Part shown: piece after piece, positions 33,235 to 45,128 of the stretch
Position numbering within the stretch: position 1 is the stretch's first letter
Layout of the letters: each line of letters starts with the position of its first letter
From: Torymus aiolomorphi
Lineage: Eukaryota > Arthropoda > Insecta > Hymenoptera > Torymidae
Direction: 5' to 3'
Length of the DNA: 64,000 nt
Assembly (NCBI GenBank): GCA_036365515.1
Contig: CM070874.1
Location: 28,583,862 to 28,647,861, forward strand
The notes under the pieces: generated by a model
Databases searched by the model: none
Seen by the model: the letters and a program-made list of their open reading frames with translations, nothing else
What the model was told of the DNA's origin: nothing
Program-made: the position numbers and the translations under genes

Positions 33235-35608
33235 GCCACGAGAGCTTAAAAATCATGTTAAAGTTACGATTTTTAGGTTAGAGTGGTATAAAATCAGTTT
33301 AAATTATACAATAATAATTCAATTGTGATAAATAAAATGATTTTAATGATTCAGTTTTAAATACTCAAACTCAAAAATTAAATCTTGAAAATTCAAACAT
33401 ATTTGTCATTGATGGGTCTGAAATTTGCAGCGTTGTAGCACAACGAATTAAAAAAATATTTGATTTAACTACAAGTTTGTAATAATTAATATGAATTTTG
33501 CGTGTAGATTTATTATTTTATAGTATTAAATAAGTTTATAACAAAGATTTAGATAACATTTACGTTGTTTAATAACTTTAATTAATTGTAATAAATTATT
33601 TCGTTGCATTCCAACGATGCAAACTTCAAACTCATTGATATTGGCGCCTATTCTATATAGACCAATCAAATGAGTCAACAACAACCAAGCAAAACAGTCT
33701 TATTGTGATGACAGATTTCATTCATCACTTTTTTAAGAGAGGATATTTTCAACAGGAAAACAAAATAATATTGACCCCAAAATCATGTATTCCACTATTT
33801 ACGAGTGTACTCTTTCGAATAATGGTGAGGTTTCAATTGCATTTGGATAGCTTCAAAAACCAACATGGCGGATTTTAAGTAAAAAGTTATTAAAATTTGT
33901 AACATTTTTTTCATGATTATTTTCACGTTGAAAAATTAATGGAAACGATTCCCAATCTCAACTTGATGGAAGAATTTCTTTTACGCTCAATTTTCAGCAA
34001 AACCTAAGCTTTTTCGAACTTTTGACCGCCATATTGGATCCGCCATTTTAAAATTCGAAAGTCTAATAGCACAATCTTGACCAGCGACCTCGAAACCCCT
34101 GTATACCTATTTTTAGCAAAATCTAAGCTTTTTTCGAACTTTCGGCAGCCATATCGAATCCGCCATTTTGAATTTTCAAAAGCTGATAGCGAAACCGTAC
34201 ATCACTTCTTATTAAAATTCCACGACTAGAAAAGTATGTGCTACTTTTTTTATGGTTTTTTATCATCTGTGATGATTGATTTTATCAATGGTTTTTTATC
34301 ATTCTGTGATTTCCGTGAATATAATTTTGGAGAGGTTAGGATGATTTGGGATCGACAAAAAAAATTCTTTTATCAATTTGAAATATTTTATATACCCCTG
34401 GTTGAGATTAGAAGTCGTTTCCATTAATTTTTCAACGCAAAAGAAATCATTTTACATCAATTTTAGAACATTTTAATGTTCATTTAGTTCACTTTTTGGG
34501 ATGACTGTACATCTAATTGCACAGTTTGAAGCGCGAATATAGGGATTGTTTTAGATTGAAAATGTGCTAGAATTAAATTTTGATACTCAAGAATTTATAG
34601 AACTACTAAATAATTAAAATATTATGAAAACATTTAATAATTTGCTTAAAAAATGTATCTAATTATCTTATCATTTTAACTAATTAAAACTAAATCGTAA
34701 TAAAAATAGTGTGCATAACCTCAAAAACAAAATAGTTCGCGCGAAGTGCGTTTGAATTTTGTTAGTATGCTATATTTAAGAAAATATTCACGAATTGGAT
34801 ATTTTGAAAAACGGAACTTGTTTATGTAACGTAAATTGACGATTACACAAATTAACAAAGCCATCACTCTGTGGCATCTAGGTATGCGTATTTTTAAAAT
34901 GAGTTGCTAATTTTGCGAATTTCCATAAGGCTAATGTTACATTTAAATAGCGATAATTCTCTAACCATTCTCGGGAAGCCATTGAAATTTTGCACAGTGC
35001 TTTATATTTATCATATTTAATGACTATGAATTTTGAACAACTTGTCACTATTTTTGTCCTGTAGCCAGTACACCCTAAAACTTTGAATTATGGAAGCTTT
35101 GACCATAATTCATTTGTGGTAATCTTTGCTCAATACTAACAAAATTATTTCTTTCCACTTCTGTAATTTTTGCTGTTTTCTTTCGAGAAGCAGGAAATTT
35201 CTCCCTAATACTGTTACCATATACATAATATTAATTTTTCAATACGTAAAATTATTACTGAAAGGGTATCTCCAAAAAAATGCACCTTTTTATCTACCTC
35301 TTGGATGGGGTAGAAAAGCTAAATAAAAAGAGACTATCCACTTTTGATAAAATGTGTTTTCTTTTCTTCTATTTTCTCTTTGATTCTTATACATCATAAT
35401 AATAACAATTTTTATTACACTAATTAGTGACCGAAGCAAGAGATTAATTTAGTACAAAAAAAGATGTTTGTGGCGTGTATAGCGAGATGTTAATGAGGGA
35501 GGGCATGAAGGGTGGAGCGGAGGGGCGGGCAAGCGACTATTTTAATATTACAATATAAACTCACAGAAATGCGTAGATTTTTACGTTATTTTGCGAGGGG
35601 CTGGGGAG

Positions 35609-35610
<2 letters not shown>
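33235..35610. other. Unassigned repeat-rich DNA
   Basis: Contains an inverted pair (about 33910-33965 with 34400-34455, GTTGAAAAATTAATGGAAAC) enclosing the duplication at 33985-34205, so 33900-34460 may be one palindromic element. No gene is recognised elsewhere. Confidence 0.45.
33985..34205. repeat. Tandem duplication, about 120-bp period
   Basis: GCAAAACCTAAGCTTTTTCG and then GCCATATTGGATCCGCCATT near 33990 recur with changes near 34115. GATCCGCCATTTT-type strings are common in insect noncoding transposons. Confidence 0.75.

Positions 35611-35687
<77 letters not shown>
35611..35687. repeat. (TA)n microsatellite
   Basis: Pure TA tract on the left of structured locus B. Confidence 0.97.
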
Positions 35688-35689
<2 letters not shown>

Positions 35690-35908
35690 AATGCAGCTTT
35701 TGAGGATCTATGTCAGCACGGATTCGATACTTTGAGGATTTTTCGAACTTTCGAGGACATCCTCAAAATTCCTTCGATATGAAACGGTACTTTTGAGGAT
35801 TTATATTAATACTTTCAACGCAGAGAGGGAGTTATTTCTTTAGTCAAGCATATACGAACTCTGGAGAAAAAAAACTATAGATCCTCAGAAGTACCGGTTT
35901 CCGAAATG
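35688..35908 (+). other. Structured locus B (TA-embedded hairpin repeat)
   Basis: Same plan as loci A, C and D. Units with TTTGAGGAT occur near 35698, 35730 and 35791. The last one, 35781-35805 (ACGGTACTTTTGAGGATTTA), pairs with 35876-35901 over about 24 positions with G-U pairs. Inside lie CAGAG (35821-35825), GGG, TTATTTCTTTAGTCA (35832-35846) and CTCTG (35859-35863), giving the inner stem. A small hairpin GAGGA/TCCTC is at 35753-35764. The outer stem sequence differs from that of locus A yet pairs within the locus. Confidence 0.65.
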
Positions 35909-35933
35909 TATATATATATATATATATATATAT
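35909..35933. repeat. (TA)n microsatellite
   Basis: Short TA tract on the right of structured locus B. Confidence 0.95.
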
Positions 35934-37199
35934 GGCCGCTCGCCAACTCCCATTTATGCATATGTAGTAAAATACACTAAGATAAAAGAATTTTTGTTAT
36001 GTTTTATAATAATTATTATATATAAATTTAAAAATAGTTTTCCACCCCACCATGGAGGTACTGCTTAACTATTAAATAATTAATCAAATTACAAACTATA
36101 TTTCAAATCGATAGTTTACGAACATTATGGAGACATATAAATCAAGAAACTAATACCAAATGAAATTTATTTCGATTGACACTATATATTGTATAATGTT
36201 TCAAAATTGTTTAATAATAAACAATGCAATTTTCTTGTCATTCTTATTTTGTTGCACATATTGAAAAACGGGTTTCCACGCCCCCCAAAGGTACTATTAT
36301 TAAGCTCTTGCGTTAATCCAATAAACCCCCGTTTTGATAAAATAAAAATTACAATGATAAAATAATAATGGTTATTATTAATAACGCAAAATTTTTCTAC
36401 CTACATTTCTACCAACTTATCTATCTACGTAGCTGCCTACCTACTTACCAACCTATCTACCTATCAACCGATCTACCTTCATACCTACCTGATTACAAAC
36501 CTACCTACCTACCTACCGCCAAGCTTCTTAAGAACCTGCCAAGTTACCAACATAAGTACCTAGCTACCTACCAACATACCTACCAACCTGTTTAGCTACC
36601 AGCATACGTACCTAGCTACCTATCTGCCCCGCTACATGTAATTTTTTTATAGTCCCTCAGTGTTCATGACATACGCAAAGCGTCGAGACGGCCTATCATT
36701 TTTCAATATTTATAAATTTTTCTCCCTAAAAATATGCGTTCAATCGTAAGATGTGTCATGAAAAATCCAGGAATGAGCATAGCGAGGTGTTGGCAATGAG
36801 GGTTGAGGCAGTTCAACGGAGTTATTTGAGCATTCAAATTTTCTTTAAAAAAGAATTATATAATACAGACATTATCTTCTTACTATACTAAATAGTATGT
36901 TTTTCCACTATATAATATAGGTAGAGTTTGACGTTTTCAACTCTAAATTCACACAGTAATGGTGATGTGAGATTGAATGATGTTGAATTTCGGTGAAAGG
37001 GTGAGGGAAGGCGCTAAGGGGGGTGCTGAGGAGGATCTTTCAAATTTCCTTCCAAAAGACGTATAAATAATCACATTTTTACGTTATTTTGAGGGGGGAG
37101 AGCTGAGGGGGCTCTGAGGTGGGCGAGTTGGTGGGGGGCTAAGTCGTAAGGTTTTTGAAACAACTACATATATTGTACTGATAATATAGGGAGATAATA
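35934..37199. other. Unassigned DNA
   Basis: No gene. 37060-37120 (TTTTTACGTTATTTTG, then a G-rich run) resembles the left flank of locus B at 35575-35610, and TAGCGAG with GATGTT or GGTGTT recurs at 35478 and 36780, so a diverged local repeat is present. Confidence 0.4.
36398..36640. repeat. Degenerate (CTAC)n tetranucleotide repeat
   Basis: CTACCTAC-type units with many substitutions. The reading frame through it (Tyr/Leu/Pro/Thr repeats) is not a gene. Confidence 0.92.
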
Positions 37200-38425
37200 T
37201 ACGTACTATACAAAATGTCGAAATATATGGAATCTGACATACTTACGATAATATTCTATGCACTTTTCAATAGCTATGCTTTCAATAATCAGCTATGGAA
37301 ATATTGCACGGGGAAAAGCATTAAAATACTATCTAGACTTACTACAGAAGATCCAGAATAGAATTTTAAAAATTATCAATAAAAATAAATTCAAACAAGA
37401 AGAACCATTAAGGTGGCTTCGGCGAGTTTTTATAAATACATAAACATTTCTGAAAGTTTACAAAAATATTGTTTGAGCATTAAGCTTTTCATTTCCCTCA
37501 AGAAAATGCAAGGTCAATGACCAAATTTTAGCGAAAACTAGGTTTATAAAATATTTCTCTTAATATGTAACTTTATGGGAAAAGACATTCATTTTGTATT
37601 TATTCCATTATAAATAAATAGTTTTTATAAAATAGGATATAACATTGAAGATTTTTTAATGGAGATTCCAATGCTGTTATCATAAATATGAGTTAACCAC
37701 CAATTTAAAGAGATATTAGCGACAAACTTTGTAAACATGCTTCTGCGCATGCGTACTGGAAGCAAACAAACACATAAGTAATAAGAATGGCGATTTTTTC
37801 CATTTTTTAACAAAACTGGGACTTTTTAAGACTTATTGAAGTAGTTTAGCGGTTATTACTAAAATTAAAATTTTAAAAATGGCCAAAAACAATGGAAGCC
37901 CTTACTGGGGCCCCGACTTGATACGGTACTACGCGCCGAAGTCACCTTAAATTTAAAACAATCATTTGCTTTCGAATGTGTATCCTCCTACTACCAATTC
38001 ATGAATTTATACGTTACATCTCACAGCAAAACCAGGAACAAGTATATAATACCACCTAAGTGTTCAAAACCTGTTAGTGACAAAAATAACTACACTAAGG
38101 CGATGAAGATATCTAATGACCTTCCAAATAATAATCTTAATCTCAAAATTCTGGATATTACGAAAAATTATAACAAGAAAATGTAAAAAAATTGGTTTAG
38201 ATCTAACATATTCTGAAATCTAATTATACAATTAAATAATATTACTTTTTTTACAATTATGAGACATTTCCTTTTACTATTAGTCAATAAAAAAAATTAA
38301 CAATTTTAGTTTTTAATAAGATAATATGTAAGTTTTATTGACCAGCCCGACGCACAGGTAACGCTCTCGGATTACAAGGATCTAAGTATTGTGGTTATAT
38401 GAATAAATAAATAAATAAAGATACA
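37200..38425 (+). pseudogene. LINE 3' fragment (Jockey/CR1-like), split by a MITE
   Basis: Resembles the C-terminal part of the reverse transcriptase protein in the LINE at 60449-64000. Before the MITE: KYMESDILTIIFYALF, then, after a frameshift, LLQKIQNRILKIINKN, equivalent to KFMQINTLKVIYYAFF and LLQNIQNRLLKLVFKN there. After the MITE: SHSKTRNKYIIPPKCSKPVS and DKNNYTKAM, equivalent to SNSKTRYKAIILPKMEKRVS and DKNNYITAI. A stop near 38186 is followed by a 3' untranslated region that ends in AATAAATAAATAAATA (38398-38425), the short tandem tail usual for such LINEs. Only the 3' end is present, as expected for 5'-truncated insertion. Confidence 0.85.
37412..37946. mobile_element. 535-bp MITE with TTAA duplication inside the LINE fragment
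   Basis: Ends GGTGGCTTCGGCG and CGCCGAAGTCACC, with TTAA at 37408-37411 and 37947-37950. Similarity to the LINE at 60449 stops at one end and resumes at the other, which supports insertion. No transposase. Confidence 0.88.
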
Positions 38426-38453
38426 ATTTTCATAACTACTGTTAAGTCAAGTT

Positions 38454-38831
38454 CGGATACCGCACTTCCTGTGATACCGACATCAACCTTTAAATTATTT
38501 ATTGAAAAAGGAAATGATTTGTTAATAAACTAACCGTTGTCCTCAATTTTTATCGATAAATATAACACCACAAAACAAGAGAAATTTCATTTTATGACAT
38601 AGTTTTAAAGTAAATTTGGATGTACTCAGAATAAATCTGTAAAATTTAGAATTTTTGATGATAATTTCAAGTTTACTTAAATTAGGTTAATCATAAAATG
38701 AAATTTTTGAGCATTTACAGTGTAATATTTATCAAAAAATAGTAGGTATAAACTATTTATTAGATTTATTACTCTTTAAAGAAATAATTCAAACTGTGAT
38801 GTTGGTAAAGCAGAAATTGTGTCGGTATCCG
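38454..38831. mobile_element. 378-bp palindromic MITE
   Basis: Ends CGGATACCG and CGGTATCCG. Arms of about 190 bp pair imperfectly around 38640, for example AAATTTCATTTTATGA (38580s) with its complement (38690s). No clear target duplication. Confidence 0.75.
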
Positions 38832-39155
38832 ATATCCTCTTAAAATACATCAATATTGTACACCGTTATTAAAGAAAAATATGAGGTTTTTTGACGGTGA
38901 TTATATAGAAAAAAAACTCAATTTTTAGATTCCAATCTTTTAGTATTCGTATACCTAAAACTACTGGAAATTTGGTTTGGTTATTAGTCTGCGTATGAGT
39001 ACCGATAAATATATCAGATCAACAAACCTAGGAGATAACGGGTTAAATTGTTATCGTTTCAAATGTATTTTATTGAAAATATTTTAATGATTACTTCAAA
39101 AAGTTAAAGTAAAAGTGAAATTTCACTAAAAAAATTTTTTAATGTAGATACTTAC
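38832..39155. other. Probable ATG9 intron sequence
   Basis: AT-rich, no coding similarity found. It lies downstream of the ATG9 splice donor, so it is presumably intronic. Confidence 0.45.
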
Positions 39156-39463
39156 TTAAATAAAATAGAATAGTCCACGCAATATAGTAGAAAAACTGAA
39201 AAAAAAATTATGTACACAAATTGTCCCAGTTCCAAAAATTCCTGTATCATCATACAAAAGAAGCCATGCTTTTGATGGTAATGATACATTCGTGTAAAAA
39301 ATGAATCTAAATCTTCTATATGATTCCATCGGGATTTTCCACTTTCTGGAACAACATGAATAATAACTCCCGAATCCTGTGGAGTTTCTTGATTATTATC
39401 TAGATCTTCACCCTCAGAAGAAATATTTAGTTGTTGATAGCTACCATTTAACACCATTGTCAT
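39156..39463 (-). CDS. Atg9: ATG9 (autophagy-related protein 9), first coding exon
   Basis: ATG9 is the multi-spanning lipid scramblase of autophagosome formation, carried on Golgi- and endosome-derived vesicles. The 102-codon exon starts at ATG 39463. It carries an N-terminal YQQL sorting-type motif (YxxL, as in animal ATG9), an acidic linker, then WNHIEDLDSFFTRMYHYHQK and HGFFCMMIQEFLELGQF, the conserved entry to the first transmembrane helix, which continues into a hydrophobic run and CVDYSILF. That string is diagnostic for ATG9. The exon ends with TTTAA followed by GTAAGTAT, a good donor, and is preceded by TTTTATTTAG, a good acceptor placed exactly at the ATG, so a 5' untranslated exon lies upstream (higher coordinates). 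The remaining exons should lie to the left, but none is recognised before the left edge. The frame is undamaged, so this is probably a functional host gene. Confidence 0.92.
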
Positions 39464-42400
39464 CTAAATAAAATTTGAAAGTGATATCATAATTATAAAA
39501 CAATAAATCATGATAATAATTAAATTATGATTACATTATGGTCGACATTCATTTTAATTCAATATTTTGAAATTTAATACCACATGCAAATGTTAATAAT
39601 GTAAATCATTGATCCTCTGTGCTAGTCTCTAAGACAGAGGGAGGAAGGGGGAAATAGAGACGGAGACAACAAGACGGAGACAAATAGACAGACAGTGAGG
39701 CATAGACACAGCCGACGATTCTTCAAAATTTACCTCAGCCGGAAGGGATCCCTTTTCTTAAAAGGAGTACAAACTGGAGACGCTGGACTCACTCAAATCA
39801 CCTACCGACTTTGAAGCTAATTTATTTATTTATTTATTTTTTTAATTTACCGTAATTCTATGCGGCTGTAAATGTTATGTACTTTGGAACGAGGATATAG
39901 TAGATAGATAGTGCTTGTTTTAATTTTAGCAAATACATAATGTATTTGGTTTAGCGTTGGTTGGAGGTTTTATTTAATTATAATTTAATAATAATTTAGT
40001 CTCCTTTTCTAAGTTAATATGAGTAGTATACTGCGCGCTATGGGCCATCAAAACAAACTTCACCTCAACCACTGACGCCAACTAGGGTCAAGGTCAAGAA
40101 GTCACAACAACACATAGCGGTGGATAAAACACTTCACATCCCAACACACGGACACTTGTATGTGTGCGCGTGTGCGTGTGCACTGAGGTCATAGCTTGAG
40201 TCGGTAAGTTGATATAGATAAATATTGTGTCAGCATGTTTGCGTCAGTATATTAAAAATATTTAATAGTATCTAATTTCAACTAATTTTTATTCTTTTAA
40301 TTAAATAATTTAAAAAATACTTTTACGAAAAATATTGAAATGCAAGCTGGCGGTTATAAAATAAAACTAAATTGTTATAAATTACAATTTAGAAATAAAA
40401 ATTAAAAATCGATGTCATTAAAAATATAATAAATTGGGATTAACATGAAGGTATGAACGACAAAAATTAGTACATAGTAAGTATATTTAAATTTTTCTAT
40501 TTATTATAAGATAATATAGTATTTAATACATCATCAATACTTGACATGTATAATGATGTAAGCTGATACATTACATCAGCAAAATCGCACTTACAAGGAA
40601 GGTACCCCAAGTGTCAGTCGAAGATTTTGATAATATTGCAGTATGTTATAGTACTTAAAAAAATAAGAATATACGTATTTTTTAGCAGCTGATATTCACT
40701 TTTAGAGGGTAAAATTTCCCCCTAAAGTTTACCCCCGAAAATCGTGTTTTTGGAATATTTCATAAATGAAAAAAGATATCTTCATAAAACCAACGCCAAA
40801 ATATTTAGAATAAAAAAGACTGTAAAACTGCACCATTTTCAATTTTAAAGGTTACAATCCCTATTTTTAAAAGAGCAAAATCTTATTTTTTTAAGGGATT
40901 TTAAGCTACAAAAATATTAGTACGTTGTATATTTTTCAAAAATCTATTCTATTTTGAAGAATATTGAAAAGTAAAGTTGAAATATCGAGGTTTTTGAAGA
41001 AATAATATTTTTAGGGGTAACTACCCTTCATTATATTTTACGCAAAAATTTATTATTTATTCGTCGAATTCCTTTTTACAAAATAAAACGTAAATAATTT
41101 TTTAGGATAATGTATAGGTTTCGGAAAATAATTCTTATGGTTTCCAAAAAAATTCTTATCGTTTGTAAGTTTTTGTAAAGTGATTGTAAAAGTTTTGGAA
41201 AAGAATTTCTTGTTGCTTGCAAACGTTTGTAAAGGATTGTAGAAGTTTTGTAAAATAATTTATTAATGAATTTTTTGAAAGATGTAGTGATGGGCCATTT
41301 TTGAAGATATTTTGTAGAGAAAATATAATAATGAATAATTTACAGAAATGATTCTCTTATTGAAAGTACGACTTTAATTTAATGAGTAAACAGATAAGAA
41401 AAATGATTTTTGTAAGAAAAAGAAAACAGTTTCATAGCAAATACATACAAACAAATATTGTAAAGAGATAAAGAGATAATTTAAAAATGAGAATAATTAC
41501 TTCTAATAGCAAAAATCAGTTTTGTGAGAAATAGAAAATATTTTGATAGGAATTATAGAAAGTGTTTATTATAATTGTTTCAAAAGAACATACAAGCTTT
41601 CAGTCAAGTTCTTTGTTGTTGAGAGTTGGACAGTTGTTGAGAGCAAGATTATTTGGATAAAAACATTATTAAACTTTTATTAGTATGTTAACAGAGAATT
41701 TAAAGTTGTTAAAATAGATAACAATAATATATTCTTTCTTTGTAGCTATCGCAAGGATAAAAGAAAAAAGTACAAGTTCTCAGAATTATAATTCAAATCT
41801 CTGTATCACCTGATTCTCTTACTTTTATAAAACTCGAAGCTCAAAGTTGGCTGAGAAGTTGAGTTCTTATGTCAACTGCCATTTCTATAGCAGCAGACGG
41901 TATAAAGTTTTTTAAAAACTACTCTTTCGCATCTATTTCTCTGATATCACTTAATCTTCTAGCCTTTACAAAATGCGAAGCTTAAAGTTTGCCAAGTTAA
42001 CTACCCTTACGTAACAGCATCTGATACTAAGTTTTTTCACAAAACACTCTTATGCATCCATTTGCTCTTGTTTTTTTGACAAATTATTATTACATTATTA
42101 AATTTGTACTAAAATTTACCTCTAGCCTTCTATTGCACATTCTAAAGCTGGAATTCGTTTCATTATTTTGGTATCCACATATTTCTTTTTCATAATATTT
42201 TTGTTTCATCATACACATAATCTTGTAAAATTAAAAACACAACCAGTTGATAAATTAAACATTATTATTATCTGAATCTTGTATAGAAAAATATGTACTA
42301 AAAGCTTCTCTGAAACATTTTTACATCTCCTACCGTGAGAAAATCATAAAATAGATTAACTGAGCACTTTCATTCCTTGACATTTTTGCAATAACACATC

Positions 42401-42900
42401 ATTTTTGCTCTTTTCAGTACTTCCCTGTTCATTAGACATAATCTTTTCATTGGCACTTGAATAAATATGTACAACAGCACAGCACTGATATCGACTAAGT
42501 TTTTTACAGATGACAGATGCTTTTTAAACCAAGTCTCAGACCAATATTTCAAATAGGCATCATAAATTATATTGTATATTTATATCCTCACGTGTCACTC
42601 AGCAATATTTTCTTCTAATTTATCAATTGAAGCTAATGCCCGAATATTTTTATGTTAATTAATAAATGAACCTAATGGCTATTACGGGCAATCGATAAAG
42701 GATAAGGAAGGTGCCTAGCTTATCAATCATCGATTTTATTCTTTTTACATGTGTATACTTACACATCTCTAATTATTCTAAGCTATTAGAGTAAAGCAGT
42801 CAAGGACATTAATGCACAATTATTTTAATAATTTTAAAGTGCAGTCAAGAATTTTTAAAGGATGAGGAAAGGAAAGGTAAACGTATAGGATGAAAAATCT
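39464..42900. other. Upstream region of ATG9 and unassigned AT-rich DNA
   Basis: 39620-39710 is purine-rich with GACAGA and GGAGAC units; 39828-39845 is (TTTA)n. 41110-41280 has two diverged copies of a roughly 75-bp segment (TTTGTAAAG, GTTTTGGAAAA). No coding similarity was found. Confidence 0.4.
40010..40210. promoter_or_regulatory. Candidate promoter or 5' exon region for ATG9
   Basis: A relatively GC-rich island with CTGCGCGCTATGGGCC and alternating GTGTGCGCGTGTGCGTG, about 550 bases upstream of the ATG9 acceptor. On the plus strand TCGGTAAGTTG at about 40200 resembles a splice donor, so a divergent transcript is possible. Prediction only. Confidence 0.3.
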
Positions 42901-43750
42901 ATATTTTCATCTATGCCATTATAAGAATATTTTCTTCTATGCCAAAGCTTATTATGAAGTGTATGAACCTCATAACGCGTGATTAATTATTAATACACGC
43001 TTGTTCTATTCTCAAAACATTTGAAACTGATTTTTAATAGAAGTTTTAAAATTTGATTATAAACACTTGATGTAACACGTCACACCAGTACTATATTTTA
43101 TTTATTATTACATAAAACACTGAAAATTATATTGTATATTTATAATATAACCTCGCGTGTCACTCAGCAATATTCTCTTCTATGCAAAACCTTATTTTTA
43201 AGTTTGTGAACCTCATACATGTAATTATTTATTAATGCACAATTGAGCTATTTTCAAAACATTTGAAACTGATTTTTAATAGAATTTTTAAAATTTAATT
43301 ATAAATACTTCATGTAACACGTCATACCACTACTATATTTTATTTATTATTAGACAAAACACTGAAAATTATATTGTATATTTATAACCTCACGTGTCTC
43401 TCAGCAATATTTTCTTCTTTGCAAAAGCTTATTATGAAGTTTATGAACCTCATAACACATAATTATTTATTAATACGCACTTGTTCTATTCTCAAAACAT
43501 TTAAAACTGATTTTAAGTAGAAGTTTTAAAATTTGATATTACACTTCATGCAACACATTTTACCAGTATTTTTTTTTTTTTATATTACACAAAACACTGA
43601 TTAGATGTCATTTTTTAATCACTATGTTATTTGTTATCAATAATATTTGATTATATATGCACTTCTTGCAACACATCATACTGTTATTTTATTTTATTTA
43701 TTACACAAAATACTGATTAGATGTCATTTTTTAATAATCACAATATTTTT
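42901..43750. repeat. About 240-bp tandem array, 3-4 copies
   Basis: Modules recur in order: CCTCACGTGTCACTCAGCAA, TTCTTCTATGC, GAACCTCATAAC, CTCAAAACATTTGAAACTGA, then AACACTGAAAATTATATTG. CCTCRCGTGT occurs at 43151 and 43388 (237 bases apart). An isolated module copy is at 42585-42615, and the right end (after 43560) is degraded. Confidence 0.85.
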
Positions 43751-44612
43751 ATTATCAATATAATTTTCAACTAGATAGACGAACTATGAAAATCACAATT
43801 TTCTTTTCTTATTTTGAAAAACTTACTTCAAAACATAATACTTTTGTTGTACTTTGAGTCCAATACTGTCTAAATAAACATCTTAGTTGTTGTTTGTTTT
43901 ATGTGTTATTCATTGAAAGCAATTACTCTCATTTTCTTCATTGACATCCAAATCCTCTGTTCGTCCTCTCCAATAAGGAGACAAATTTTTAATATTCTTC
44001 TAAAATTATATCTCATGAAAAATTTTCATGTTGAGGATACATAGTTACATCTTGAAAAATATTGTGTCGTAAATAGTATTTTCCTGCTCTTCCATAGGCT
44101 AATATTGGTTTGGTTTTTCTTTCTTGAGTAGTACTATATTCTTACTTATATAGTAGTACTATCTTCTTTAATATAATTCTATTCCTAAGCGTCTGTTCTT
44201 GTACCAAAATAACTTTTTCTTGTCCATTAATAATAAAATAACCAGCAGGGTCATGAGGGCACTCGTTCATTTTTGCTAATTCAAAATTAGATTTTTCAGA
44301 CAGTAGAACTCCTCGACATTATTGGCTATATTACATATTCAAAATAAAATGAATAAGGCTTTCAGCATTTGTCTACGCTATACAACCATCCAAGTCAATT
44401 TAAAATCGAATTTCAATGACTGTAAAAAGTCTTGTATAATCTGTAAATATAAAAAAATTCACACAAAGTATCAATTTTTTAAAAATGATTGTAGCCATTT
44501 AACATTTATCTGTTCAATACTTATCTAATAAAAGTGATTTGCCCCTTTGATGCACGTAGGTAAATTCTTATTAGTTGACTTTCTTAGACCTTTGAATCTT
44601 TCATTATGAATT
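43751..44612. other. Unassigned DNA with a duplicated block
   Basis: About 44445-44610 is repeated at 50120-50265 (shared CACAAAGTATCAA, CATTTAACATTTA, AATACTTATCTAA). No gene is recognised. Confidence 0.45.
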
Positions 44613-44800
44613 CCCTGGCAGAAAATTTCTTTCTGTTTTTTTCTGTTTATTCTTATTTGTTTCGATTTAAAAAAATTTTTTTCTGTTTTAATCTGTTTTC
44701 TTCTGTACGAATTGGAATATTGGGTATAGAAAATAGACAGAAAAAAACAATAATATATAAAGGAAAACAAGAACAAATAGATAAAGATAATGACAAAATT
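44613..44800 (+). repeat. CCCTGGC-type terminal repeat, left
   Basis: Begins CCCTGGCAGAAAATTTC and continues with TTTTTTCTGTTT units and GTACGAATTGGAA. The inverted counterpart is at 49560-49789. The pair could bound a 5.2-kb element. Confidence 0.55.
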
Positions 44801-44993
44801 ACCAAACTCTATTTTATTAAATAATTAAATTAAACAGTAAAAAAACAGAAAAAACAATAACATATAAAGAAAAACAAAAATAAACACATAAAGACAATGG
44901 GGAAATTTTTTTAAAAATCATATGTTTTAAGATATTAAATAGTGGCATATTTTGAAATTTTGTTTGTTTCTTATTTTCTTTAAGGAATGTCTA

Positions 44994-45124
44994 CATAATG
45001 TGCCTTGTGCCAAGGCACACGATTCTGAGCTAATCGGAGCAAATTAAGCTCCCAAGCCGGAGATTGGCTCCGATTGGCTCAAAGTTGTGTGCCTTGGCGC
45101 AAGGCACATTATGTATACACTCCT
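44994..45124. mobile_element. 131-bp MITE flanked by TTAA
   Basis: Ends GGAATGTCTACATAATGTGC and its near complement GCACATTATGTATACACTCC. TTAA precedes it (44990-44993) and follows it (45125-45128). The centre carries CCGATTGGCTC and its partner. Confidence 0.88.
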
Positions 45125-45128
45125 TTAA

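Noticed and set aside
37625..37813. 62-codon minus-strand frame inside the TTAA MITE
   Set aside because: No homology and too short to be a transposase; likely chance.
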